DNA of 64,000 nt, from NCBI RefSeq assembly GCF_003003215.1, contig NZ_PVUF01000001.1, forward strand, positions 744,001-808,000, read 5' to 3'. Every line of letters starts with the position of its first letter. Position 1 is the stretch's first letter. This document shows, piece by piece, positions 43,527 to 51,778 of this stretch. The notes below the pieces were generated by a model. It was not told the DNA's origin. It saw nothing but the letters and a program-made list of their open reading frames with translations, and did not search any database. Origin of the DNA: Tritonibacter scottomollicae. Lineage in GTDB: Bacteria > Pseudomonadota > Alphaproteobacteria > Rhodobacterales > Rhodobacteraceae. Made by a program: the position numbers and the translations under genes.

Positions 43527-44363
43527 ATGACTATGTTAGAGATCACCCCGCTGCGGTACTTTCTGAGTGCCTATGAAACCGGCTCCATCAGTCGCGCGGC
43601 TCAGGTCAATGCGGTGAGCCAGCCCAGCGTGTCCGCCGCGATCCAGCGGTTGGAGCGCGAGTTGGGCGGTTCGCTCTTCCTGCGGTCCCGGCGCGGGTTG
43701 GTCACCACACCGCTGGGCGAGCAGCTCTACCGGGAGGCCGCGCCAAGCGTGACGCATCTGGCGGACCTGTCGACCCGGCTGCGCCCGCATCCGCGACAGC
43801 GTCTCAGGATCTACTGTCACCCGGATGTGCTGCTCTCGCCCTTCTCGGTGCCGTTGCAGGCGCTGGTGCGGCGACGACAGGAGCTGCTGCCGGAGTTCTG
43901 CGATCAGGCGGAGGTCTGTGATATCGCATGCGTGGCCGAAAGCTGTGCCCCGCCCGGGTATGCGTTTCTGCCACTTTGGGATGAGGGCTATGGGGTTGCG
44001 CTGCCCGCCGGGCACAGGCTGGCGCAGGCGGGCGTGTTGCGGCCCGAAGACATCGTGGCAGAGCCACGCATTCACCGCCCGTATTGCCCGAAGGCGGATG
44101 TTCTGCATGAGGTCGAGGCGGGCAGGGGGATGCCGCCACCGCATGGCGCCGCGGCTGTCAACGACCAGCAAGTGCTGGACCTGGTGGCGGCAGGCCTGGG
44201 CATCGCGCTGGTGCCACTGCGCCATGCGGGCTGTCATCCGGGGGTGGCTGTGCGTCCCCTGACCGAGGTGCCAGAGGTGCGGCGCACCGTCGGGCTGGCG
44301 TATCGCAAAACGGTGCTCGCCCGCGAAATCGCGGCGGAGCTGGCGGCGGAGGCAAAGGAATAA
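43527..44363 (+). CDS. LysR family transcriptional regulator
   Basis: A 278-residue regulator. The winged helix-turn-helix at residues 5-62 is typical (LRYFLSAYETGSISRAAQVNAVSQPSVSAAIQRLE is split over helices 1-3), followed by RRGLVTTPLG. The effector domain is slightly short; LysR proteins are usually ~300 residues. It ends with AVNDQQVLDLVAAGLGIALVP, the normal second-lobe motif. It is divergent from the NTF2-like gene 92 bases away, its likely target. Several cysteines (CHPD, FCDQAEVCDIACVAESC) cluster in the first effector lobe, which is unusual and could suit a redox or metal signal. Confidence 0.88.
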   Translation: MTMLEITPLRYFLSAYETGSISRAAQVNAVSQPSVSAAIQRLERELGGSLFLRSRRGLVTTPLGEQLYREAAPSVTHLADLSTRLRPHPRQRLRIYCHPDVLLSPFSVPLQALVRRRQELLPEFCDQAEVCDIACVAESCAPPGYAFLPLWDEGYGVALPAGHRLAQAGVLRPEDIVAEPRIHRPYCPKADVLHEVEAGRGMPPPHGAAAVNDQQVLDLVAAGLGIALVPLRHAGCHPGVAVRPLTEVPEVRRTVGLAYRKTVLAREIAAELAAEAKE

Positions 44364-44544
44364 TCGAGGCGAAACAAAGTGCTAACGAAAAGGTGAATAT
44401 TTTTATAGCTTTTTGTGACGCACTTCACAGAGGACATGCGTTGTCCTTTGTATAACACTGAGCAAGAGGTCACTTGAAAATCGTGATCGCAACAACCAAA
44501 TGGGCTGATGTTAAGTCCTTACACATTCGAAAGGGACAGATCTG

Positions 44545-45441
44545 ATGGCAAATTATGCAAACCTGCCCGCCCCATCTCCCGAAGGTGGCCTGAACCGCTA
44601 CATGCAGGAGATCCGGAAGTTCCCGCTGCTGGAGCCGGAAGAAGAGTACATGCTGGCCAAGCGTTGGGTCGAAGAGCAGGATACTGAATCCGCGCATAAG
44701 ATGGTGACGTCGCACCTGCGTCTGGCCGCGAAAATTGCCATGGGCTATCGCGGCTACGGTCTGCCGCAGGCCGAGGTGATCTCTGAGGCGAATGTGGGTC
44801 TGATGCAGGCAGTGAAACGGTTTGATCCCGAAAAGGGCTTTCGTCTGGCGACCTATGCCATGTGGTGGATCCGGGCCTCGATCCAGGAATATATCCTGCG
44901 GTCCTGGAGCCTGGTGAAGCTGGGCACCACGTCGGCGCAGAAAAAACTCTTCTTCAACCTGCGCAAGGCCAAGGCTCGTATTGGTGCGCTTGAAGATGGC
45001 GATCTGCGTCCCGAAGTGGTCAAGAAAATTGCCACGGATCTTGGCGTGACCGAGACTGAAGTGATTTCGATGAACCGGCGCATGTCCGGTGGTGACGCCT
45101 CGCTGAACGCCATGGTGGGCAGCGATGGTGACAGCACCATGCAGTGGCAGGACTGGCTGGAGGACGAAAGCGCGGATCAGGCGGGCGACTACGAGGCCCG
45201 CGATGAACTGGAAGCGCGTCGGGAGCTGTTGGCCGAAGCCATGAGTGTTCTGAACGACCGTGAGAAGGACATCCTTTCGCAGCGCCGCCTGGCTGATCAG
45301 GCCAAGACGCTGGAAGAGCTGAGCGGCCAATATGACGTCAGCCGGGAGCGCATCCGCCAGATTGAGGTGCGTGCCTTTGAGAAGCTGCAGAAGAAGATGC
45401 GGGATCTGGCCGCAGGCAAGGGCATGTTGCAACAAGCCTGA
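44545..45441 (+). CDS. rpoH: RNA polymerase sigma-32 factor
   Basis: A 298-residue heat-shock sigma factor. Region 1.2 is LNRYMQEIRKFPLLEPEEEYMLAKRW, region 2 has HLRLAAKIAMGYRGYGLPQAEVISEANVG and TYAMWWIRASIQEYIL, the RpoH box is at QKKLFFNLRK (~133-142), and region 4 ends [24 protein letters not shown]. The ATG follows AAAGGGAC. It is free-standing with its own terminator at 45502. CTTGAA (44473) plus CCAAAT in the leader recalls a sigma-32 promoter but has too long a spacer. Alphaproteobacteria often carry two rpoH genes; which one this is cannot be told here. Confidence 0.95.
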   Translation: MANYANLPAPSPEGGLNRYMQEIRKFPLLEPEEEYMLAKRWVEEQDTESAHKMVTSHLRLAAKIAMGYRGYGLPQAEVISEANVGLMQAVKRFDPEKGFRLATYAMWWIRASIQEYILRSWSLVKLGTTSAQKKLFFNLRKAKARIGALEDGDLRPEVVKKIATDLGVTETEVISMNRRMSGGDASLNAMVGSDGDSTMQWQDWLEDESADQAGDYEARDELEARRELLAEAMSVLNDREKDILSQRRLADQAKTLEELSGQYDVSRERIRQIEVRAFEKLQKKMRDLAAGKGMLQQA

Positions 45442-45501
45442 TCTGCTGCGTCCGCAAGATGTTTGTCACTGGCGCCTTTCTCCCTCGGCGTTGACAAATC
45501 A

Positions 45502-45530
45502 GGGGTCACCGAATGGTGGCCCCTTTGTCG
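45502..45530 (+). terminator. Terminator after rpoH
   Basis: GGGGTCACC / GGTGGCCCC (one wobble pair), loop GAAT, then TTTG. Confidence 0.7.
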
Positions 45531-46140
45531 TTTCCGCACTGGGCGCACCCGGCTTGGAGACATCGTGGGCGCGCGACGGTGACGTGACTGCGAGAGAGGG
45601 AGGACTGATGCCATGGACGAGGCGTCTGTCTGCGCGAGGCGCAGGAGAGAATACATCCGCGCGTCGTCGGGCAGGGGGCGATGAGTCGGGCAGAGGGCGA
45701 AGCTGGCTGGCGCGCTCCGGTGACGGCGCGGCGGGCGGGCAAAACAGCCCATGCAGTTCAGATGTTATCGTGGTGGATCGCGCGTGCTGCTGGGTTTGAC
45801 ATGCCGCAATGCGGCTGAAACCTGGCGTGGCTGGCATATGATCTGCCTGGATGGCGCTGCGGATGCTGGCTGCGAAATGGCGGAGCGGGCGACAGCGCGA
45901 CACTACTATTGCTGGCTTGATGACGTGGGGAGCTGGCGTGGCTTGCGATCTGGCTGAGATCCATCTGGATCTTGGCTGGAGGGCTTGCTGCTGGCGGCCT
46001 GATCATCTGGCTTGCTGCAGTTGAGATCTTTCTAATGCGAGTGCGATCCTGCGTCAACGAAAAAAACGAGCAAAATCAAATACTTGACTGATGTTGTCGG
46101 GTATTTATTCCGACTGTTGCGGTCAGGTTTCGCGCCTGCC
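45531..46140. other. Gene-free region rich in TGGC
   Basis: About 600 bases without a believable gene on either strand. A 63-codon ORF at 45609-45800 has a decent ribosome binding site but a composition like random GC-rich DNA. From ~45820 to 46020 the plus strand has about a dozen TGGC words in 200 bases, denser than its surroundings. It may be a decayed gene or an RNA. Confidence 0.35.
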
Positions 46141-46143
46141 AAG

Positions 46144-46175
46144 AAAAAACGCGCACCATCAATGGGGTGCGCGTT
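46144..46175 (-). terminator. Terminator after the dipeptidase gene
   Basis: On the minus strand AACGCGCACC / GGTGCGCGTT with an eight-base loop, followed by TTTTTTCTTG. Confidence 0.85.
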
Positions 46176-46208
46176 CTTGAGGCGTCAGAGATGGGGCCGG
46201 AGCCTGGG

Positions 46209-47381
46209 TCAGTCGAGGCGGGCGCGGATCACCCGGAGCATGTTCTCGCCTGCTACTTTGCGGATCTGCGACTCCGAGAGGCCTTCGTCGAGCATCGCCT
46301 GGGTTAGTGCCGCCAGTTCGGAGGTGTCGAAGGTGGTTTCGACAGAGCCGTCAAAGTCGGATCCGAGGGCCACGTGATTCGCGCCGACCACCTCAATCGC
46401 ACCGCGGATCGCACGGGCGATCCCGGCCGGGGAGGCATCACAGACCGCATCGGCCCAGTAGCCGATGCCAATGACGCCCCCTGTCGCGGCAATCTCCTGC
46501 ATCAGCGCATCGGGGAGGTTCCGCTTCACCGGGCAGACCTTTTGAATGCCGCCGTGAGACAGAACGATGGGCACATCTGTCATCTCGATCACGTCGCGCA
46601 CCACCTGCGGGCTGGAATGCGCCACGTCCAGGATCAACCCCTGCGCGACGGAGGCCGCGACGACATCACGCCCGAACTCGGTCAGGCCTTGATCGTTGCT
46701 GCCGTGGAGGGAGCCGCCAAGGGCGTTGTCAAAGAAGTGCTGTAGCCCGATGAGGCGGTAGCCCGCGTCCACCAGCCCCTGCAACTTGTCGATGTCACCT
46801 TCCAGCGGATGGGCCCCTTCGATGCCAAGCAGCCCGCCGACCACATCATCGCCCGCTGCTTTGAGCTCAAGCAGCGCGTCGAGGTCCGCCTCGGTGCGGA
46901 TGATCCTGAGGCGCCCCTCGGACCGCTCCTGAAAGCGATGCAGTTTCTGCGCCTGATAGAGCGCACGTTCATAGAGCGACGACCAGGTGGGCAGTGGCCA
47001 CAGCTGGCCGACCGCCAGCAGCGTGATGTTGTCCATCGCGTCGGTCTCATTGTGATCGTAGTTCTGACCGGCAGGGGATTTGGTGACCGCGGTAAAGACC
47101 TGCAGGGCGACGTTGCTCTCGATGAGGCGGGGAATATCCACATGACCGCGGGTGCCACGCTCGGTCAGATCGCGCTTCCACAGGAGCGGATCGGCGTGCA
47201 GATCGCCGATCGTCAGACTGTCGTGGAGCGCCTGAGCCGTGGCGCTGACTTCATAGGGGGCATGTTCGACGACGCGATTGCGGCTTTTCTCCACATAGGC
47301 AGGGGCAAAGAGCAGGAAGGCGACCACTGCGAGGCCGCAGAGTATCATGAGCCGTCGAAGCCATCTTGCGAGTGTTGCCAT
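46209..47381 (-). CDS. Membrane dipeptidase (peptidase family M19)
   Basis: A 390-residue zinc dipeptidase of the renal-dipeptidase family, which cleaves dipeptides and can accept D-residues at the second position. One N-terminal helix (~10-30) anchors it in the inner membrane facing the periplasm. Metal ligands are visible as DLHADPLLW (His62, Asp64), GIEGAHPL, ILDVAHSSP, VLSHGG and ALGSDFDG. A GGAGG ribosome binding site precedes the start. It is monocistronic with a good terminator. The D-residue tolerance would suit the D-amino-acid dehydrogenase at the left edge, but they are 45 kb apart. Confidence 0.92.
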   Translation of the reverse strand: MATLARWLRRLMILCGLAVVAFLLFAPAYVEKSRNRVVEHAPYEVSATAQALHDSLTIGDLHADPLLWKRDLTERGTRGHVDIPRLIESNVALQVFTAVTKSPAGQNYDHNETDAMDNITLLAVGQLWPLPTWSSLYERALYQAQKLHRFQERSEGRLRIIRTEADLDALLELKAAGDDVVGGLLGIEGAHPLEGDIDKLQGLVDAGYRLIGLQHFFDNALGGSLHGSNDQGLTEFGRDVVAASVAQGLILDVAHSSPQVVRDVIEMTDVPIVLSHGGIQKVCPVKRNLPDALMQEIAATGGVIGIGYWADAVCDASPAGIARAIRGAIEVVGANHVALGSDFDGSVETTFDTSELAALTQAMLDEGLSESQIRKVAGENMLRVIRARLD

Positions 47382-47541
47382 TGTCCTGATCCTCCATCTG
47401 CTTTTGCGCGCAGGCTAGGCGAGGACACTGACAACGCAAGAAGAAAGCGTGCGGGGGTGGAGGGTCGGCAAAATTTGCCCCGCCGTCACGTCAGAGCTAA
47501 TGTGAGCGCAAACAGGATTCCCTGAACGAAGGAGAGAAGTC

Positions 47542-48531
47542 ATGACAAACCCGGTCCGGTGGGGCGTCCTAGGGGCGGCCAAATTCGCGCGCGAACATAT
47601 GGCGCCCGCCATTCATGCGGCAGAGGGGGCGGAACTGGCCGCGCTGGCAACCTCCAGCGCCGAGAAGGCGGTGCCGTTTCAGTCCTTTGCACCCGGGATC
47701 ACGGTGCATGAGAGCTATGAGGCGCTGCTGGCGGACCCGTCGATTGACGCGGTCTATATCCCGCTGCCCAACCACCTGCATGTGGAATGGGCAGTGAAGG
47801 CGATGCAGGCGGGCAAGCACGTGCTGGTAGAAAAACCCGCAACCTTGCAGGAGGCTGAATTCGATCAGTTGATCGCGGCGCGGGATGCCGCGGGCGTGCT
47901 GGCGGCAGAGGCCTATATGATCGTGCACCACCCGCAGTGGCAGCGGGTGCAGGAGTTGGTGCAATCGGGCGCGCTTGGGCAGCTCCGGCATGTGTCGGGC
48001 AGGTTCTCCTTTGACAACCGGCAGGATGTGGACAACATCCGCAACCGCCCCGAAACCGGCGGTGGCGCGCTGCGCGACATTGGCGTTTATGTCTTTGGCT
48101 CGGCCCGGTTTGTGACCGGGGAGGAGCCGGTGGAGGTCAGCGCCCAGATCGAATGGGAGAATGGCGTCGATGTGTTGTCGAACGTGCAGGCGCGGTTCCC
48201 GGGGTTCCTCTACACCGCTTATGTCAGCACCCGCATGCAGCCCTATCAGGAGATGCTGTTTCACGGCGACAAGGGCGTGCTGCGTCTCACGGCGCCTTTC
48301 AATCCACGCGTCTTCGGCGAGGCACGGTTGGAGCTGCACCAAACATCCCATGCGGCAGGGACCGGTCAGGTGATTGCGGAGCGGTTCCCGCTGGCGGATC
48401 ACTACAAGCTGCAGGTGGAGGCTTTTGGTCGATCACTGCGCGAGGGCGTGCCCTATGCCTGCCCGCTGGAATTCTCCCGTGGCACCCAGGCGATGATGGA
48501 TCGGGTGTTCGAGGTCGCAACGGACCTCTGA
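47542..48531 (+). CDS. Gfo/Idh/MocA family oxidoreductase
   Basis: A 329-residue NAD(P)-dependent dehydrogenase acting on a sugar or cyclitol. The N-terminal Rossmann fold begins VRWGVLGAAKFAREHMAPAI, followed by VYIPLPNHLHVEWAVKAMQAGKHVLVEKPATL, whose Glu-Lys-Pro is the family's conserved catalytic-lysine region. The C-terminal alpha/beta domain includes RPETGGGALRDIGVYVFG. AAGGAGAGAAG precedes the ATG. Substrate unknown. It stands alone except for the DksA-type gene 228 bases downstream. Confidence 0.92.
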   Translation: MTNPVRWGVLGAAKFAREHMAPAIHAAEGAELAALATSSAEKAVPFQSFAPGITVHESYEALLADPSIDAVYIPLPNHLHVEWAVKAMQAGKHVLVEKPATLQEAEFDQLIAARDAAGVLAAEAYMIVHHPQWQRVQELVQSGALGQLRHVSGRFSFDNRQDVDNIRNRPETGGGALRDIGVYVFGSARFVTGEEPVEVSAQIEWENGVDVLSNVQARFPGFLYTAYVSTRMQPYQEMLFHGDKGVLRLTAPFNPRVFGEARLELHQTSHAAGTGQVIAERFPLADHYKLQVEAFGRSLREGVPYACPLEFSRGTQAMMDRVFEVATDL

Positions 48532-48611
48532 TCAAGGAGGTTGAGGCGTCAGGGGGGGGCGCTCCCGCGCGTCCCCTCTGCATGGAACATGCAGATCGGC
48601 CCCTTGGGCCG

Positions 48612-48640
48612 GGCAGGCCGCGCCGGAGGCGCGGCCTGCC
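48612..48640. repeat. Long perfect hairpin
   Basis: GGCAGGCCGCGCC-GGA-GGCGCGGCCTGCC, a 13-bp stem with no T-run, downstream of the oxidoreductase. A single copy in this window. It probably stabilises or attenuates the transcript. Confidence 0.55.
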
Positions 48641-48758
48641 GCCGGGCGACGTGCGTCGCACGGCGCAACCCCTCGAAAGTGTCGATTTTGATATCAGGGT
48701 TGCCCGGCTGTGGCAGCCGGGTCTAGCATGGCTGCCACGACAACTGGGAGGCGTGGCG

Positions 48759-49028
48759 ATGGCTGGCGGCTGGGCAAAGGATGGCGCGGTAAGCGAACAG
48801 ATCGAGGCATCGATCTCGGACGAGCTGGCGCGTCTCAAGACGCGTCGTGCCCCGGTCGGCGAGAGCCTGACCCATTGCGCTGATTGCGAGGAGGCGATCC
48901 CCGAAGCCCGGCGGCGCGCCATACCCGGCGTGAAGCTCTGCATCGATTGTCAGCAGGAGCGCGATGGGTCTCAGCAGCTTCGGGGCGGCGTCAACCGACG
49001 GGGCAGCAAGGACAGCCAGTTGAAGTGA
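48759..49028 (+). CDS. DksA/TraR-type zinc-finger protein
   Basis: An 89-residue protein of the small TraR/DksA C4 group. The zinc ligands are Cys40, Cys43, Cys61 and Cys64 (THCADCEEAIPEARRRAIPGV, then LCIDCQ), preceded by a short acidic helix. DksA-like proteins bind RNA polymerase and alter initiation; the short form lacks the long coiled coil. ATG 48759 has GGGAG upstream, while longer in-frame starts run antisense-like through the preceding gene. Role here unknown. Confidence 0.82.
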   Translation: MAGGWAKDGAVSEQIEASISDELARLKTRRAPVGESLTHCADCEEAIPEARRRAIPGVKLCIDCQQERDGSQQLRGGVNRRGSKDSQLK

Positions 49029-49076
49029 TCTGGGTGACGTGAGGTGAGGGGCCACTGCTGGATGTGCCGCGGCTGA

Positions 49077-49568
49077 TCAGGCGGGACGCAGCAGCAGCCG
49101 CATGACGTGCTGGGGGCCGGCAAGACCGCCGTCATGGATGTCACCGGTGTCGACAAATCCGGCCTGCAAATAGCTGCGCACCGCAATCTGGTTGCGGATG
49201 TTCACGGTCAGCACCAGCGCCCGCGCGCCCGGGTAGAGGTGGCACAGCGCATTCGGCAGCGCTGCCAATGTGGCGCGCCCGATGCCGCGCCCCTGATGGT
49301 GGTAGTCGATCATGAAGGCGCGCAGGCCGAGGTCGCCGTAATGGGCGAAGCCATAGGTTTGCGGATATTTCAGGTCGATCTTGAAAAAACCAACGGCCGC
49401 GCCCGCCGTGCGGATGGCGTAAAGGTCGATCCGGTCCTCCTGCGAGGCGAAGGCCATGTCGATGGTGCCACAATAGACGATCTGCTCTGGAGCCACCTCA
49501 ATGTGGCGGACCAGATCATGGTCGGACTTTTCAAGTCGCTGAAATTCGATTCCGGGTCGCGTCGTCAT
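49077..49568 (-). CDS. GNAT family N-acetyltransferase
   Basis: A ~163-residue acetyl-CoA-dependent acetyltransferase. The acetyl-CoA-binding motif is visible as FMIDYHHQGRGIGRATLAAL (Q/R-x-x-G-x-G/A), followed by LVLTVNIRNQIAVRSYLQAGFVDTG, the common end of the fold. The ATG at 49568 is preferred over one at 49586, because the latter directly follows the T-run of the pepF terminator and has no ribosome binding site. Neither has a good one. Substrate unknown. Confidence 0.82.
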   Translation of the reverse strand: MTTRPGIEFQRLEKSDHDLVRHIEVAPEQIVYCGTIDMAFASQEDRIDLYAIRTAGAAVGFFKIDLKYPQTYGFAHYGDLGLRAFMIDYHHQGRGIGRATLAALPNALCHLYPGARALVLTVNIRNQIAVRSYLQAGFVDTGDIHDGGLAGPQHVMRLLLRPA

Positions 49569-49586
49569 GGTGCGGTAAAGATGCAT

Positions 49587-49618
49587 AAAAAAGACCCGCC
49601 GTCACGATGCGGCGGGCC
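49587..49618 (-). terminator. Terminator after pepF
   Basis: On the minus strand CCCGCCG / CGGCGGG with an eight-base loop, followed by TTTTTT. It separates pepF from the GNAT gene. Confidence 0.8.
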
Positions 49619-49683
49619 TTGAGGGATCAATTTTAGAGTGTTTTCAGCATCGTTGCCATCGAATGGCCTCTATGCGGAAAGCC

Positions 49684-51504
49684 TTACTCTTCCATGGCTT
49701 CCAGCTCGTCGATCAGCCCGGAGATCATCGACAGCCCCTTGTCCCAGAATTTGGGATCGGAGGCGTCCAGGTCAAAGGGCGCCAGAAGCTCCTTGTGGTG
49801 CTTGGAGCCGCCGGCTTTCAGCATATCGAAATACTTGTCCTCGAAGCCCTCCGCGCCCTCGGCGTAGACCGAGTAGAGCGCGTTCACCAGCCCGTCGCCG
49901 AAGGCATAGGCATAGACGTAGAAGGGCGAATGCACGAAATGCGGGATATAGGCCCAGAAAGTCTCGTATCCTTCCATGAAGTCGAACGCGTCGCCAAGGC
50001 TTTCGGCCTGAACGCTCATCCACAGGGCGTTGATGTCCTCGGGCGTCAATTCGCCATCGGCGCGGGCGGCGTGCAGTTTGCATTCAAAGTCATAGAAGGC
50101 GATCTGGCGCACGACCGTGTTGATCATGTCCTCGACCTTGCCGGCGAGCAGCACCTTGCGCTCTTCCTTGGTCTTGGCCTTTTCCAGCATCTTGCGGAAG
50201 GTCAGCATCTCGCCAAACACCGACGCGGTTTCTGCCAGCGTCAGCGGGGTGGAGGAGAGCATTTCGCCCTGATCGGCGGCCAGCACCTGATGCACGCCGT
50301 GGCCCAGCTCATGCGCCAGGGTCATCACGTCGCGCGGTTTGCCGAGATAGTTCAGCATCACATAGGGGTGCACATTGGTGACGGTGGGATGGGCAAAGGC
50401 GCCGGGGGCCTTGCCAGGTTTCACGCCCGCGTCGATCCAGCCCTTGTCGAAGAACGGCTCTGCCAACTCGCCCATGCGCGGATCAAAGGCGGCATAGGCC
50501 TCCATCACCGTGTCGCGCGCTTCGTCCCAGTCGACGATGCGGGTGGCCTCCATCGGCAGCGGCGCGTTGCGGTCCCAGACCTGCATACGATCCAGACCGA
50601 GCCATTTGCGCTTCAGCTCGTAATAGCGGTGCGAGAGCTTGGGGTAGGCGGCCACGACCGCCTCGCGCAGGGCCTCGACCACCTCGGGTTCAACATCGTT
50701 GGACAGGTGACGGCCCATCTGCGGGCTGGGCATGCCGCGCCAGCGGTCGATGATCTCTTTCTCTTTGGCCTGGGTGTTGTGGACGCGGGCGAAGGTCTTG
50801 ATGTTGTCGGCAAAGACGCGGGCCAACTCGCGGGAGGCGGCCTCGCGCTTGGCGCGGTCCTGCTCGGTCAGATGGTTGAGCGTCGCCTCGATGCCCAGCT
50901 CCTCGCCGTCGATCTCAAACGTGAGGCCGGCGATGGTCTCGTCGAAGAGTTTCTCCCAAGCGTCGCCGACGATGCCGAGGTCATGCATGAAGCGTTCCAG
51001 CTCATCGGAGAGCTGATAGGGCTTCATGGCGCGGATGCGGTCGAACACGGGCTTGTAGCGCGCCAGATCGGCATTGGCGGCAAACAGCGCGTCCAGCTTG
51101 CCGTCCTCGATGCGGTTGATCTCCAGCGTGAAGAACACCAGCGGGGTGGTGAAGACGGTCACCTTCTCCTGCACATCGGACAGGAACTTGGCGCGCCCCG
51201 CATCGGTGGTCAGCTGGTAGTAGCGCAGACCGGCGTAGGACATGATGCGCCCGGCGATATTGTTGATCTTCTCGTTGCGCAGCACGCAGGCCAGCAGGCC
51301 GTCGGCGTCCAGATCCGCCAGCTTGCCCTCATAGTCGGCAGCGAAGGAGGCGCATTCCCCTTGCAGCCAGTCGAGGTCGCGGCTGAGTTCGGGGGCTTCT
51401 TCGGAGGTGTAGAGATCGCTGAGATCCCATTCGGGCAGCTTGCCCAGGCCATCAGCGCCGGAAGAGGCATTGGCATCGCGCACGGGGAAGGGGAGTTGGA
51501 ACAT
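49684..51504 (-). CDS. pepF: Oligoendopeptidase F (peptidase M3)
   Basis: A 606-residue cytoplasmic zinc peptidase that degrades oligopeptides. The catalytic HELGHGVHQ (His-Glu-x-x-His) is at about residue 397, and a following Glu in SVFGEMLTF completes the zinc site. The N-terminal domain starts after a short leader with LPEWDLSDLY. The length equals PepF/M3B members (~600). The start at 51504 has CGGAGG eight bases upstream; the in-frame upstream extension crosses a GC-rich repeat and is not coding. The gene is ended by the hairpin at 49587. Confidence 0.95.
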   Translation of the reverse strand: MFQLPFPVRDANASSGADGLGKLPEWDLSDLYTSEEAPELSRDLDWLQGECASFAADYEGKLADLDADGLLACVLRNEKINNIAGRIMSYAGLRYYQLTTDAGRAKFLSDVQEKVTVFTTPLVFFTLEINRIEDGKLDALFAANADLARYKPVFDRIRAMKPYQLSDELERFMHDLGIVGDAWEKLFDETIAGLTFEIDGEELGIEATLNHLTEQDRAKREAASRELARVFADNIKTFARVHNTQAKEKEIIDRWRGMPSPQMGRHLSNDVEPEVVEALREAVVAAYPKLSHRYYELKRKWLGLDRMQVWDRNAPLPMEATRIVDWDEARDTVMEAYAAFDPRMGELAEPFFDKGWIDAGVKPGKAPGAFAHPTVTNVHPYVMLNYLGKPRDVMTLAHELGHGVHQVLAADQGEMLSSTPLTLAETASVFGEMLTFRKMLEKAKTKEERKVLLAGKVEDMINTVVRQIAFYDFECKLHAARADGELTPEDINALWMSVQAESLGDAFDFMEGYETFWAYIPHFVHSPFYVYAYAFGDGLVNALYSVYAEGAEGFEDKYFDMLKAGGSKHHKELLAPFDLDASDPKFWDKGLSMISGLIDELEAMEE

Positions 51505-51664
51505 GGGACCTCCGTCTGGTGTCTGGCAGGGGTGGGCATGCCCGCGAGGATGCGCGGCAGGGGCCCGAGCCTGAAAATCGGTTCCCGAAACACTTAGGTC
51601 TCTGTATCGGCAGGCACAAGCGCCGAGCGGAAGATGCCTGCTGAAACCACCGAACAGAGGGGTT

Positions 51665-51729
51665 TCGTTTCGGGCAAGGCCCGAAACGACCCGCGCCGCG
51701 CGCGCCCTGATCGGGCGCGCGCGGCGCGG
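51665..51729. repeat. Double-hairpin repeat element, copy B
   Basis: TCGTTTCGGGC-AAG-GCCCGAAACGA (51665-51689) is followed, one base later, by a 17-bp stem with left arm CCGCGCCGCGCGCGCCC and loop TGATC (51691-51729). Compared with copy A (42870-42929), a C-G pair in the first stem has become T-A and several positions of the second stem changed in both arms. Confidence 0.8.
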
Positions 51730-51778
51730 CGGTGGCAACGTCAACGTCGCAGCACCAACTCACCCTCTCGAAAACGGA

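Noticed and set aside
44473-44501. Sigma-32 promoter for rpoH autoregulation
   Set aside because: CTTGAA is followed by only a partial -10 (CCAAAT) at a 17-base spacing, too long for sigma-32.
45609-45800. Small ORF of 63 codons with a fair ribosome binding site
   Set aside because: Arg/Gly/Ala/Ser-rich with no periodic or hydrophobic pattern; reads like translated non-coding DNA.
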